Positions 8,662 through 17,277 of a stretch of 42,472 bases of DNA are shown here, piece by piece. Location: positions 1-42,472 of the forward strand of contig JAPKBO010000008.1 in NCBI GenBank assembly GCA_028823395.1, written 5' to 3'. Within the stretch, counting starts at the first letter, position 1; every line of letters starts with the position of its first letter. This DNA is from Planctomycetota bacterium (GTDB lineage Bacteria; Planctomycetota; UBA1135; GCA-002686595). Position numbers and translations under genes: made by a program. The notes below the pieces were generated by a model. The model was not told where the DNA came from. It searched no databases and worked only from the letters and a program-made list of their open reading frames with translations.

Positions 8662-10089
8662 ATGAACCCCCAAGAGATCACGAATTTTGTGGACCGCGTC
8701 TGGGATGAGGAGATCATCCCGAGCCTGATCGAGTACATCCGCATCCCCAACAAGTCTCCGGACTTCGACGCAGATTGGAAGGTCAACGGCCATATGGATC
8801 GTGCTGCCGCGTGGATTGGCGACTGGTGTCGAGGCCGATCCATTCGCGGGCTTGAGGTGGAGATGATCGAACTGGAAGGACGCACACCCCTGATCTTCAT
8901 GGAAATTCCGGGTGAGGCAGAGACCACTCTCCTTATGTACGGCCATTTGGATAAGCAGCCGGAGATGGAGGGTTGGCGAGAGGGTCACGGCCCCTGGGAG
9001 CCTTCCCTCGAAGGCGACAAGCTCTACGGCCGGGGAGGTGCGGATGATGGTTACTCCGCCTACGCATCCCTAACGGCGATCGAGGCTTTGCAGGCCCAGG
9101 GCATTCCCCATCCGCGCATAGTGATCCTGATCGAGGGCTGCGAGGAGAGCGGAAGCTACGATCTGCCCCACTACATCGATCACCTTGGAGCGCGCATCGG
9201 TGAACCCGACCTCGTGGTCTGCCTCGACAGTGGTGCCGGGGACTACGAGCGCCTCTGGCTCACCACGTCACTGCGTGGCTATGCCATGGGAGTGCTCAAC
9301 GTCGAAACCCTGACGGAAGGGGTTCATTCAGGCGATGCCGGTGGCATCGTGCCGGAGACGTTCCGCGTTGTTCGTAGCTTGATTGAACGCTTGGAAGATG
9401 CTGCTACAGGTCAAGTACGAGTGGATGCGTTACACGTGGATATTCCCGAAGACCGAGCGGCCCAGGCACAGCTCGTGGCCGAGGTCCTTGGGGATGACGT
9501 GCACGAGTGCTTTCCTTTCACGGCTGGAACTGAGCCGATGGGGGCCGACCTCGCCGAGCTCGTTTTGAATCGCACCTGGCGACCCGCACTCGCAGTGACC
9601 GGTGCCGATGGGCTGCCTTCGATCCCTCAAGCGGGAAATGTCCTGCGCCCGCGTACCAGCGTGAAGATTTCCCTGCGCATTCCACCCACCTGCGACCCTG
9701 AGGGTGCGGTTGCCGCTGTGAAGGAGACTCTGGAGGCGGAGCCGCCTCACGGTGCAAAAGTGAGTTTCGGGAATACGGGCTGCGCCGGTGGCTGGAACGC
9801 ACCTGACCTGGCCGATTGGCTGGCGGAGGCCGTGGACGAGTCCTCCAAGACCTTCTTTGACAAAGGTGCGGTCCTGATGGGTGAGGGTGGGACGATCCCC
9901 TTCATGGGCCTCCTCGGTGAGAAGTTCCCTCGCGCTCAATTCGTGATCACTGGTGTGCTGGGCCCGGCCAGCAACGCTCACGGTCCCAATGAATTCTTGC
10001 ACATCCCTATGGGCAAGAAGCTCACAGCCTGCGTCGCCCAGATCACTGCGCGTCTGTGCGAATGGGGCAAGGCAAACGCCGCGGGCTGA
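8662..10089 (+). CDS. M20-family metallopeptidase (dipeptidase type)
   Basis: This 475-residue cytoplasmic two-zinc peptidase of the M20 family would act on dipeptides or N-acyl amino acids. Metal ligands are seen as H95 with D97 in 'YGHLDKQP', D128 in 'GRGGADDG', the Glu pair 'GCEESGS' (about 161-162, general base then ligand), Asp in 'VVCLDSGAGD', and the late His in 'NAHGPNEFLHI'. A dimerisation domain lies between about 205 and 330, starting at 'LRGYAMGVLNVE'. Length and motif spacing match carnosinase-like (CNDP) members. There is no signal peptide. The start ATG 8662 lies 68 bp from the divergent DUF3604 gene. Substrate cannot be read from sequence. Confidence 0.92.
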   Translation: MNPQEITNFVDRVWDEEIIPSLIEYIRIPNKSPDFDADWKVNGHMDRAAAWIGDWCRGRSIRGLEVEMIELEGRTPLIFMEIPGEAETTLLMYGHLDKQPEMEGWREGHGPWEPSLEGDKLYGRGGADDGYSAYASLTAIEALQAQGIPHPRIVILIEGCEESGSYDLPHYIDHLGARIGEPDLVVCLDSGAGDYERLWLTTSLRGYAMGVLNVETLTEGVHSGDAGGIVPETFRVVRSLIERLEDAATGQVRVDALHVDIPEDRAAQAQLVAEVLGDDVHECFPFTAGTEPMGADLAELVLNRTWRPALAVTGADGLPSIPQAGNVLRPRTSVKISLRIPPTCDPEGAVAAVKETLEAEPPHGAKVSFGNTGCAGGWNAPDLADWLAEAVDESSKTFFDKGAVLMGEGGTIPFMGLLGEKFPRAQFVITGVLGPASNAHGPNEFLHIPMGKKLTACVAQITARLCEWGKANAAG

Positions 10090-10100
10090 CGATTGCGGGC

Positions 10101-10637
10101 CTACTCGCTCTGGCTTGGGCCAACGGCGACGAGGATGTCCTCAATGATCGCCAGGTGGTGCAGAGTATGTAGTCGTGCGAAACGCAGCCACATGGCGGCG
10201 GTCAGTGGTCCGAGCACCTGATGGGGGATGTGATCTGGAGCTGTGGCAATGTCATCGCGGCATCGGCGCAGGTTCTCCAGCGTGGCCTGATTGCCCTCCT
10301 GCTCCCGCGCCAGAAACTCGGAGTTCACCTGCGCACCGGGCCGGACCATTCGCGGCGACTCGGCTTGCCCGCGCTGGAAATCCTCTTTGAGCAGAAGCTT
10401 GACCGTTCCCTCACTGGTCTGGGCTCCCTTGACGATCAGCAGGCCCTTTTGCGCGACGAGGCCCTCCACGTTGCGGAGGGAGAGGTCGCAGGCCAGTGCT
10501 GTGTGGTAGAGATGCTGGGCCGCCGACCAGCCTGAAACACTGGGATCGCTCGCGGCCCTCACGTCCACTCGACGCCCAAGGCCCTGGCAGTGGGCCAGAG
10601 CTTCTTGAAGGCCATCTAGATCTTGGTCGGGGTTCAT
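10101..10637 (-). CDS. DinB-superfamily protein (DUF1569-like)
   Basis: This four-helix-bundle protein is DinB/YfiT-like. The three-histidine metal site is recognisable as His in 'WSAAQHLYHTALA' and 'HTLHHLAIIEDI' near the C-terminus. Proteins of this fold include thiol-dependent transferases, but most members have no known activity. ATG 10637 is preferred to the GTG at 10649 reported by the ORF track. A perfect 10-bp palindrome, GGGTGCACCC (10642-10651), lies just upstream of that ATG. The gene is convergent with the M20 peptidase (11 bp apart) and divergent from the tRNA gene. Confidence 0.8.
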   Translation of the reverse strand: MNPDQDLDGLQEALAHCQGLGRRVDVRAASDPSVSGWSAAQHLYHTALACDLSLRNVEGLVAQKGLLIVKGAQTSEGTVKLLLKEDFQRGQAESPRMVRPGAQVNSEFLAREQEGNQATLENLRRCRDDIATAPDHIPHQVLGPLTAAMWLRFARLHTLHHLAIIEDILVAVGPSQSE

Positions 10638-10689
10638 CTTGGGGTGCACCCGTTTCCGGGCGGGAGAAATGATACGGTATGCCCTTCAC

Positions 10690-10766
10690 GGGCCCTTAGC
10701 TCAGTTGGTTAGAGCTGCTGACTCATAATCGGTAAGTCGTTGGTTCGAGTCCAACAGGGCCCACCA
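10690..10766 (+). tRNA. tRNA with anticodon CAU, probably tRNA-Ile2 (lysidine-type), possibly elongator tRNA-Met
   Basis: A full cloverleaf can be drawn. The acceptor stem GGGCCCT pairs with AGGGCCC, the D-stem is GCTC/GAGC, the anticodon stem is GCTGA/TCGGT (two G-U pairs) with loop CTCATAA (anticodon CAT at 10724-10726), and the T-arm is GTTGG TTCGAGT CCAAC. The discriminator is A10763 and CCA is encoded (10764-10766). The acceptor and D-arm resemble bacterial tRNA-Ile2(CAU) such as E. coli ileX more than initiator tRNA, which has three G-C pairs in the anticodon stem. If Ile2, the C34 must be modified to lysidine by TilS. Confidence 0.92.
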
Positions 10767-10800
10767 CTGTCCTCTAAGCCGGGCAAGAATCCTCAAGACA

Positions 10801-11694
10801 ATGTATCGACCCGCTGTATCCTCCCGCCTGCAATTCGCTGGATCCCTCGTCCTTGTTGGTTTGAGCTTGGCCATGCCGGTCCTCGGTCAAGATGGACTCT
10901 CGGCGTCCGCCAAGCAGCGCAAGAGCCTCGAGCCGCTTGTGGAGTCCGTGGCTCGGCGATTGGAGCTCCACATCCCATGGGTTGAAGCCTCTGCCGTCGA
11001 ACACAAGGTACGCAAGGCATTGGCCAATCAGCGCACCTCCGTGGTCCGGGCCAATTTTGCTGCCCTGATCCGCGAACTTGTCATGGAAGACCGGGATCTA
11101 GGGCGTCCGGACCGGGAGCGTGTCGACGTGGAGATCTGCAAGAATGTTGGATTGGCTCTGCCGGCCTTAGCCAGGGAATTGGTTCCGGTTCAACCGGATG
11201 CCAAGGGTTTCAAGGACTCGGATCTTCTCTTGGTTGGATTCGCAGATGAACACGCCGCGTGTCTGCTCCACAAGGGCGGGACCATCGCGGCAATCAAAGC
11301 GCGCAACGGTGAACCCCTGGAGCTCTCCACAAAGAAGGGGATGGAGGAGCTTGCGGCTTACTATTCAAAGATCTTTTCTCTCACCTTTGGAGTGGAGCGC
11401 CCCCCACGCGGATTCGAAGAGCTCGTTGCTGGTGCGATGATCACCCGCAGTACCCGGCGCGCCCGGCTGGCTATCGTGGGGAAGTTACGATTTCTCCTGA
11501 GGCCTGGAATCTACAAGGATTTGAAGGCCAAGACCCTCGTGGACAAGCTCGACGCTGAGGTCCTAGTGGAGGAGCGCATCCGCGATGTGCTCACGGATTC
11601 CGCCCTTTGGGAGCGCCTACGCCTGGATCACGAAGCCATGCTCAAGGATCCCAAGGTCATGCGAAAAGACCTTAAGGACCGTAAGCGACCCTAG
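10801..11694 (+). CDS. Secreted protein of unknown function
   Basis: This 297-residue protein has a Sec-type signal peptide ('FAGSLVLVGLSLAMPVLGQ', cleavage probably after Ala/Gly near residue 33). I do not recognise a family. The mature part is mostly helical and Lys/Arg-rich, with 'LVESVARRLELHIPWVEASA' early and a run of charged helices at the end ('MRKDLKDRKRP'). No catalytic motif stands out. It starts 34 bp after the tRNA CCA end and may be transcribed with it. Its stop TAG overlaps the stop of the convergent coiled-coil gene within one CTAG tetranucleotide. Confidence 0.75.
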   Translation: MYRPAVSSRLQFAGSLVLVGLSLAMPVLGQDGLSASAKQRKSLEPLVESVARRLELHIPWVEASAVEHKVRKALANQRTSVVRANFAALIRELVMEDRDLGRPDRERVDVEICKNVGLALPALARELVPVQPDAKGFKDSDLLLVGFADEHAACLLHKGGTIAAIKARNGEPLELSTKKGMEELAAYYSKIFSLTFGVERPPRGFEELVAGAMITRSTRRARLAIVGKLRFLLRPGIYKDLKAKTLVDKLDAEVLVEERIRDVLTDSALWERLRLDHEAMLKDPKVMRKDLKDRKRP

Positions 11695-14234
11695 ATTTGT
11701 TCCTTGTACTTGCGCTTGTGGGCGACCTTGGCTCCATGGGCCCACTTGTCGCGCCTAATGCGAGCAGCGTCCACATCGACCAGGTCTGCTAGGTCTTCGG
11801 CACCCTTGGCTCTGGCGAACCGAGCCAGATCGGCGTAGCTGCGGATGCCAGCCTGATTCAGGTCGGCTGCGTAACCGGGACCGATGCCTGTGATGGTCTG
11901 CAGGTCATCTTGGATGCGGGCCTGGGGCGCGGGTGATTTGTCCGCCAGGCGGTTTTGGATCGAAATGGAACTGGGCGCGCCCCCCGATTTGTTCAAAAGC
12001 CGTTCAGCCTGAACCCGGCGTGTGTCGGCATCTTTGAAGCGCACCGTTGCAGCTTGGAGGCGGGTGGCCGTCTCCTTGCAGCGCGCCTCGAGGGCGTTAA
12101 TTTGCACTTGCTGCGTGCTGCGGTCGCGGTCGGTGGTGGAAACTTGTCGACGCAAGTTGCCCAGCTCTTCCTTGCCGTCTTTCAGGTTTGCGGTCAGTAC
12201 TTCGATCCGCGTTTCCCGCGCGTCCACCTGGGTGTGGCTCTTGGTTAGCATGCGGCGCGTGGCTGCGAGGAGCTTGCGTGTTTCAGCCAACTCACTGGCG
12301 CGCGCTTCGAGCGTCTCCAGTCGGCGTTGAAACTTGGCTCGCTCACGGTCGGTGGTCTGCAGCAGGTCCTTGTGGCGGACTTCGCTGCGCTGCAACTCGG
12401 CCTCTTGGGTGGCGACCTGCGCAGGTAGCGGCTCGAGCGTCTCCAAGATGCCCTTGAGATCCTGAACTTCCTGCCGCTTGCGGCGATCGACTTCAGCCAG
12501 CTTGCCGCGAGTTTCCTCAACGAGCTTTTCAGCTTTGTCCACCTGGTTGGGCAGTGCGGCGAGCTTGGTGACCTGTTCGCGCAGGATCGCGATCTCCTTG
12601 GCACTGACCTTCAGATGATGCTGATGTTCCTGCCGGATTTCTCTCAGCTGGGCCTCTCGTTCCACTAGCCGTTCCGGCATCGGAGCGAGGGACGTCAGGC
12701 GCTCGTTGAGTACCGTCGATTCCGCACGTGAGTGGGTCTGGAGATCTGCGAAGCGCTTCTCGATAACCCGCAGTTCGCCTTCACGCTCGGCGAATTGCAA
12801 CTGAACGGGCTCTAGATCATTCACGCGGGAGCGTAGTTGGGCGATGGTCTTCTCGCTGTCCTCAACCAAGCGCTCGTGGCGCTGGTCGGAGGCTCGCAGT
12901 TCGGCCTCCGTGCGGGCCAATTGGGCCGAGAGAGGCTCTAGGAGGTGGTTTCGATCCTTGAGTGCCTGGATCTCATCCCTGGCTCGGGCGGAGTAGTTGC
13001 GATGACGTTCCTCCGTGACGAGCAGGGTCTCCCTGTGCTTACCCAATTCAGCTTCCACCGGGTCAAGCTCCGTGAGGCGAGCGCGCAGGGCGTTGATTTC
13101 CTGACTGCTGGAATCTTCGAGCTCCTCTGCGTTGGTCACGGCCGTGTTCAATTCCTCGTCGCGCTCCGCAAGCAGTGCCGGGTAAGGCGAGAGGTCATCG
13201 ACGCGTGCTCGCAGCGTCTTCAGCTCTTCGTCGGTGGACGTGATCAGATCATCGAGCCGAGCTTGGTTCACGCGCAGTTGCTCTTCTCGCACCTTGACCT
13301 TCTCAGGCAGGTCGACGAGTTCCTCGAGTTGCCCGCGCTGATCTCCAATGAGCTCCTGGCTTGTGCGCTCAAGGTTCACAAACTCCTCACGCAACGTGTG
13401 AAGCTCTTCACCTCGTTCGGAGTCCACTTGGGTGAGTTCGGCGGCCGTGATCTCTGACGTGCTGGCTTTCTCTCGGGCTTCTAGCAGTAAATCTCTGGTC
13501 AGCTGCAGCTCATCCCGACATGCGGCGATTTCCTCGGGCAACGGCTCAAGCACGTTCAGCTGCAGTCGCAACTCTTCGATTTCCAATCCCGATTCGCCTT
13601 CCAGCACCTCGAACCGTTCACGCCATTGGCTGGCCTCGCCCTCGCTTTTCTCAAGCTTGGCGGGCAGGGGTACCAGATTCTCAAGGCGACCCTGCAGCTC
13701 GGCGATGGCGGTGGTCTTGCTGGCCTCCATTGTTGCCAGGTCTCGCTTCGACTTACTCAAGGAGGCCGCATCAAGGTCCTCCCGCGTTTCGTGCGCGCTA
13801 ATACTTTCCTGGGCCTCCTCGCACTGTCCGGCGAGGGCCGCGTGCTCCTGAACCAGCTCCTTGTACACCTCGCTCCGGCGTTCATGCTTCTTGCGCACGT
13901 CTTGGCACTCGCCCTTCAACTCCTGTATGAGCTGGTTCTGGGAGGTCACGGTCTCCTCCAGATGCTGTGCATTGGCAATGCGCGCGGCGGAGCGGCTCAA
14001 GTCCCGTTCAGCTGTGGCTTGGGCCTCCTGGGCGCTTGTCGATTCGGACTTTGCCCGGTTGAGAGCGCCAACCGCTGCTTCGCGATCGCTCTCTGCAAGT
14101 TGGAACTTGCGATCCATCAGCTCCTGCTGGACGCGCCGCTGGCGATGGCCTTGACTGCCGCTGTAGGCCATTCCAATGACAAAGCCGACGAGAGATCCGC
14201 CGGTCAAAAGGAGAAGTGTAGTGACGGGTTCCAT
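11691..14234 (-). CDS. Membrane-anchored long coiled-coil protein with C-terminal helix-hairpin-helix domain
   Basis: This 847-residue protein has three parts. An N-terminal membrane segment ('TTLLLLTGGSLVGFVIGMAY', about 5-24) is followed by a Gln/Arg-rich turn. A long coiled coil runs from about 30 to 745, with a core (about 180-634) built of 42-residue repeats. The C-terminal 70 residues, from 'DLQTITGIGPGYAADL', are a helix-hairpin-helix fold like that at the end of several cell-envelope or DNA-associated proteins (DUF4332-like), with a basic tail 'HKRKYKEQI'. It is probably a rod that spans from the inner membrane and binds DNA or a protein with its tip. There are no partner genes nearby, and function is unknown. 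Confidence 0.82.
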   Translation of the reverse strand: MEPVTTLLLLTGGSLVGFVIGMAYSGSQGHRQRRVQQELMDRKFQLAESDREAAVGALNRAKSESTSAQEAQATAERDLSRSAARIANAQHLEETVTSQNQLIQELKGECQDVRKKHERRSEVYKELVQEHAALAGQCEEAQESISAHETREDLDAASLSKSKRDLATMEASKTTAIAELQGRLENLVPLPAKLEKSEGEASQWRERFEVLEGESGLEIEELRLQLNVLEPLPEEIAACRDELQLTRDLLLEAREKASTSEITAAELTQVDSERGEELHTLREEFVNLERTSQELIGDQRGQLEELVDLPEKVKVREEQLRVNQARLDDLITSTDEELKTLRARVDDLSPYPALLAERDEELNTAVTNAEELEDSSSQEINALRARLTELDPVEAELGKHRETLLVTEERHRNYSARARDEIQALKDRNHLLEPLSAQLARTEAELRASDQRHERLVEDSEKTIAQLRSRVNDLEPVQLQFAEREGELRVIEKRFADLQTHSRAESTVLNERLTSLAPMPERLVEREAQLREIRQEHQHHLKVSAKEIAILREQVTKLAALPNQVDKAEKLVEETRGKLAEVDRRKRQEVQDLKGILETLEPLPAQVATQEAELQRSEVRHKDLLQTTDRERAKFQRRLETLEARASELAETRKLLAATRRMLTKSHTQVDARETRIEVLTANLKDGKEELGNLRRQVSTTDRDRSTQQVQINALEARCKETATRLQAATVRFKDADTRRVQAERLLNKSGGAPSSISIQNRLADKSPAPQARIQDDLQTITGIGPGYAADLNQAGIRSYADLARFARAKGAEDLADLVDVDAARIRRDKWAHGAKVAHKRKYKEQI
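12333..13697 (-). repeat. Tandem 42-residue (126-bp) coiled-coil repeats within the helix-hairpin-helix protein gene
   Basis: Residues about 180-634 of the coiled-coil protein divide into blocks of exactly 42 residues (six heptads), each with a pattern like L-x-x-R-x-x-x-L-x-P-x-P near the block start and an acidic helix after it. Eight or nine blocks are exact: one at 180-221 and a contiguous run at 299-634. One irregular 77-residue (11-heptad) stretch lies at 222-298. The relationship is at protein level; DNA copies have diverged. Counted by hand from the translation. Confidence 0.8.
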
Positions 14235-14433
14235 GAGTGCCCCAGGATTGGGAGATGCGGTGGTTTTGGATTGCGCGCGGCATGCCCAATGAGGGCCCGC
14301 ACGAGGGCGTCAACCTGCCCTAGGCCGACATGTTTGATCGTAGCGAAACCGGGCCCTCGATTCCCACTTCCAGTACGCGCTAATCTGGTGGTTCGGACCT
14401 ACTCGGCTAGCCCTCGCAATCCAGACGAGCAGG
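14235..14433. other. Divergent intergenic region between coiled-coil and DUF1499 genes
   Basis: This 199-bp gap separates two genes read in opposite directions, so both promoters should lie here. I see no convincing -35/-10 pair, hairpin or repeat in it. Confidence 0.4.
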
Positions 14434-14949
14434 GTGCAGGATGCAAACGGGGAGCATCTTCACTTCCTCCCCCTCCCCGTGCGTTCCAAGCCACTACTCC
14501 TGGCCGTTTTGGCCCTGATCGCGACAATCGTCGTGGTCCTCTCCCTGACCTCTCGTCGGCGACCCGCGTCGGGTCTCGTCGGCGGGCACCTGCGCTCTTG
14601 TCCCACAAGCCCAAATTGCGCTTCAAGTGTCTGCGGCGACGGCACCCACCTGGCGGATCCCATTCCGGTCTACGGAGATCCACAGAGTGAATTCGAACGG
14701 CTTGTGGGTTTGGCGCAGGCCCTTCCACGCACAGAGCGACTTCAGCTGACGGAGGACTATGCCCACTTTGAGGTGAGCTCACGCATGCTGCGATTCCGGA
14801 GCGATCTGGAGTTGCACCTGGACGGGCCGGGACATCTGATCCACCTGCGCTCAGCTTCGCGCGTGGGCCACTCTGATTTTGGTACTAATCACGCCACGAT
14901 TGAGCACCTGCGCGCTCTCTTCCGGAGCCACGAATCCCCCCAACCCTAG
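14434..14949 (+). CDS. DUF1499-family membrane-anchored protein
   Basis: This 171-residue protein has one N-terminal membrane helix ('PLLLAVLALIATIVVVLSL') and a DUF1499 domain outside. Family features are the opening 'RSCPTSPNCASSVCGD', with 'CPxSPNCxSS' the hallmark, and the ending 'IHLRSASRVGHSDFGTN', close to the conserved RSASRxGxSDxGxN. The start is GTG 14434; a second GTG at 14479, immediately before the membrane helix, is also possible. DUF1499 proteins have no established biochemical role. The gene ends 11 bp before the secreted amidohydrolase, so the two probably form an operon. Confidence 0.85.
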   Translation: MQDANGEHLHFLPLPVRSKPLLLAVLALIATIVVVLSLTSRRRPASGLVGGHLRSCPTSPNCASSVCGDGTHLADPIPVYGDPQSEFERLVGLAQALPRTERLQLTEDYAHFEVSSRMLRFRSDLELHLDGPGHLIHLRSASRVGHSDFGTNHATIEHLRALFRSHESPQP

Positions 14950-14960
14950 GGACCCCCAGT

Positions 14961-16265
14961 ATGTCAGCTCTCACTAGACTCTTCCTGGCTCTGCTCATCC
15001 TGGCCCCTTCGCTGACCGCCCAGGATTCGGCCCCGTCTCGGACCTGGATTCGCTGCGGAAAGCTCCTAGCGGTGCCGGGCAATGCCCCCTTGGAGCGCGT
15101 GACCTTGACTGTGCGGGGTGGTCAGGTAGCTGGCATTAGGGCCGGCTTTCCGGACCCGAACGATGCTGAGATCCGAGTCGTGGACCTCTCGGGCAGCTTT
15201 GTCCTCCCCGGCCTGATCGATTGCCATACCCACATCACCTCCCGCCTTAGCAAGAACAGCAAGCTCGAGGCGGTTGAGGACAGTGAGGCAGATGTGGCCA
15301 TCCAGGCCACCCTTTACGCCAAGGACACCCTGCGGTCGGGCGTAACGACCATTCGGAACCTGGGCTCAAGCGGCGATGTTGTATTTGCTTTGCGGGATGC
15401 GATTGCCTCCGGTGCAATCGCCGGTCCGCGCATCTTGGCCGCGGGGTGTGCGCTCTCACCTTCGGGCGGCCACGGTGATGATACCCACGGGTATCGCGAA
15501 GATCTGTTCGATCTCCCCGGCCCTGCTGAGGGGATCGCGGATGGACCGGATGCTTGCCGCAAGGCTGTCCGCCTTCAGGTCAAGCGCGGTGCGGACGTGA
15601 TCAAGCTCACGGCCACCGGAGGAGTTCTTTCGAGGACCAATGCGGGGACGTCCCAACAGTTCTTCGATGACGAGCTAGAGGCTATCGTTCGGACGGCCCA
15701 TCGATTGGGTCGCCGCGTTGCGGCCCATGCCCATGGTGCGGATGGAATCAAGGCGGCTCTCCGTGCTGGAGTCGACTCCATTGAGCACGGCAGTTTCCTG
15801 GATGAGGAGGCGGTCCAACTGTTCAAGGAAACCGGGGCCTATCTGGTCCCCACCCTTCTCGCCGGGCAGACGGTGGTGGAAATGGCCAAGATTGAGGGCT
15901 ACTTCCCGCCCGCCATCCGGGCCAAAGCTCTTAACGTGGGGCCCGTGATGCTTGGTGCGATGGCCATGGCCCACCGCTCAGGCGTCCGTATCGCCTTTGG
16001 GACGGACAGCGGCGTCAGTCGCCATGGAGATAACTGGCGTGAGTTGGTTCTGATGGAGAAGGCTGGGATTCCTCCCATGGACTGCCTCGTCTCAGCAACC
16101 TTGAGCGCGGCCGACTTGTGTGGCTTGGGCGATGAGCTTGGGAGCCTTGAGGTGGGGAAGACAGCCGATGTCATCGCGATCGACGGAAATCCACTAGAAG
16201 GAATGGCATGCATGGCCAACGTGGTCTTCGTCATGCGCTCCGGTAAGACCCTGATCGGGGAATAA
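14961..16265 (+). CDS. Secreted metal-dependent amidohydrolase (imidazolonepropionase / prolidase-like)
   Basis: This 434-residue amidohydrolase-superfamily enzyme is predicted to be exported by signal peptide 'LTRLFLALLILAPSLTAQ'. Metal-site motifs are seen: 'GLIDCHTHI' (HxH), the carboxylated-lysine candidate in 'DVIKLTATGGVLS', 'AHAHGADGI' and 'SIEHGSF' (the two His ligands), and 'AFGTDSGVSRHGDN' (catalytic Asp). A C-terminal beta segment, 'GKTADVIAIDGNPLEG', is typical of the composite domain of this superfamily. Related enzymes cleave Xaa-Pro dipeptides or N-acyl and imidazolone rings, so substrate cannot be fixed. It lies 11 bp after the DUF1499 gene and is convergent with the SGNH-like gene (25 bp apart). 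Confidence 0.92.
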   Translation: MSALTRLFLALLILAPSLTAQDSAPSRTWIRCGKLLAVPGNAPLERVTLTVRGGQVAGIRAGFPDPNDAEIRVVDLSGSFVLPGLIDCHTHITSRLSKNSKLEAVEDSEADVAIQATLYAKDTLRSGVTTIRNLGSSGDVVFALRDAIASGAIAGPRILAAGCALSPSGGHGDDTHGYREDLFDLPGPAEGIADGPDACRKAVRLQVKRGADVIKLTATGGVLSRTNAGTSQQFFDDELEAIVRTAHRLGRRVAAHAHGADGIKAALRAGVDSIEHGSFLDEEAVQLFKETGAYLVPTLLAGQTVVEMAKIEGYFPPAIRAKALNVGPVMLGAMAMAHRSGVRIAFGTDSGVSRHGDNWRELVLMEKAGIPPMDCLVSATLSAADLCGLGDELGSLEVGKTADVIAIDGNPLEGMACMANVVFVMRSGKTLIGE

Positions 16266-16290
16266 GGCCCGCTCCTGGGGCGGCGAGGGT

Positions 16291-17244
16291 TCAACCGTCC
16301 TGTCTGTCCTTGTCCCGCTCTGCCTTGCGCTTTTCTCTGCGTTCGACTGCAGCCTCGTAACGGCTGCGCTCTTCCAGGGTCGACTCCAGCAGGCGCTTGA
16401 AAGCCAGATCGCGATCCCAGCAGATCTGATCGCTCGCATCCTCATGCTTGAGGCATAGGCGGTCCAGCGCCAGGGTTAGCAAGCTCAGAGATCCCTTCGG
16501 GCGGGTGTGCAGCAGGTCATCTTGCATCATGGAGTTCAGGTCCTCGCTGGTCCACTCGCTCTCACGCACCTTGAGTGTCTTGCCGGACTGGACGATCTCC
16601 AGGAATTCGGACAGCGGGACGATCGTCACCCGTGCTCGTGCTTTGGCCCACTCCAGAAGGCGCTTGTTGATTGCCGTACGCGCCGGCTCGGGGGGGATCA
16701 TGTTGCGCGTGATGAGAGGGAAGCCAAATGGCCCCTTGCCCTTCAGCGCCATGGCCATATCCGGGATGTCACCCACGAGCATCGGGCACTTGAAGCGATC
16801 CAGGAGCGAGAGAGCCTCGTCGACGCGGTCGACGCGCTCGCGGGTGGATGCTCCGCTCTTCCCGTAGGCGAACCAAAACAAGAAGTCCACGGCTATGACG
16901 AGAGTGGGCTTGTACGCGAGGGCGTCGGTAACCTGCTTTGCGCCTAATGTTTCGGGTGATCGGAAGAGCATGTTGCTCCCCAAGTCGAGGCACTCCTTCC
17001 CTTCACCCTCAATTAAGCATTGCACGACATCGCCAAGCTTGACGTTGGCCTTCAATTCCGACTTCAGGCCATAGCCCGCGGAAACACTGGCACCGATGAC
17101 GGCCATTCTGGAAAAGAGCCCTTCGGCGTTAGTGACTGCCTCCGTGGGCTTGGCGCCGCTTTGCAGGCAGGCGGCTTGCAGGTAGCAGGGCAGAAGTAAG
17201 CTCGCTAGCAGCAAGCATGAGAGTCGTCTTTGGATCGTGGGCAT
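16291..17244 (-). CDS. Secreted SGNH-hydrolase-like protein
   Basis: This 317-residue protein has a signal peptide ('LSCLLLASLLLPCYLQAACL'). 'AVIGASVSAGYGL' resembles block I of SGNH/GDSL hydrolases with the Ser nucleophile (here GAS rather than GDS), 'KPTLVIAVDFLFWFAYG' occupies the position of the 'VxxGxND' block but lacks the Asn, and 'DDLLHTRPKGSLSL' resembles the Asp-x-x-His block V. The oxyanion Asn is therefore not evident, so activity is uncertain. The C-terminus is a highly charged helix ('RREKRKAERDKDRQDG'). It is a single gene, with the amidohydrolase convergent on one side and the OYE gene behind it. Confidence 0.68.
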   Translation of the reverse strand: MPTIQRRLSCLLLASLLLPCYLQAACLQSGAKPTEAVTNAEGLFSRMAVIGASVSAGYGLKSELKANVKLGDVVQCLIEGEGKECLDLGSNMLFRSPETLGAKQVTDALAYKPTLVIAVDFLFWFAYGKSGASTRERVDRVDEALSLLDRFKCPMLVGDIPDMAMALKGKGPFGFPLITRNMIPPEPARTAINKRLLEWAKARARVTIVPLSEFLEIVQSGKTLKVRESEWTSEDLNSMMQDDLLHTRPKGSLSLLTLALDRLCLKHEDASDQICWDRDLAFKRLLESTLEERSRYEAAVERREKRKAERDKDRQDG

Positions 17245-17277
17245 GGCAGTCTTGGTCTTGATGCTACTTTGATTGAG

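Noticed and set aside
10690-10766. tRNA as integration site for a mobile element
   Set aside because: No integrase, direct repeat of the tRNA 3' end or foreign genes nearby.
13626-14690. 354-residue plus-strand ORF
   Set aside because: Antisense to the coiled-coil gene 5' end and overlapping the DUF1499 gene; no domain and no plausible start context.
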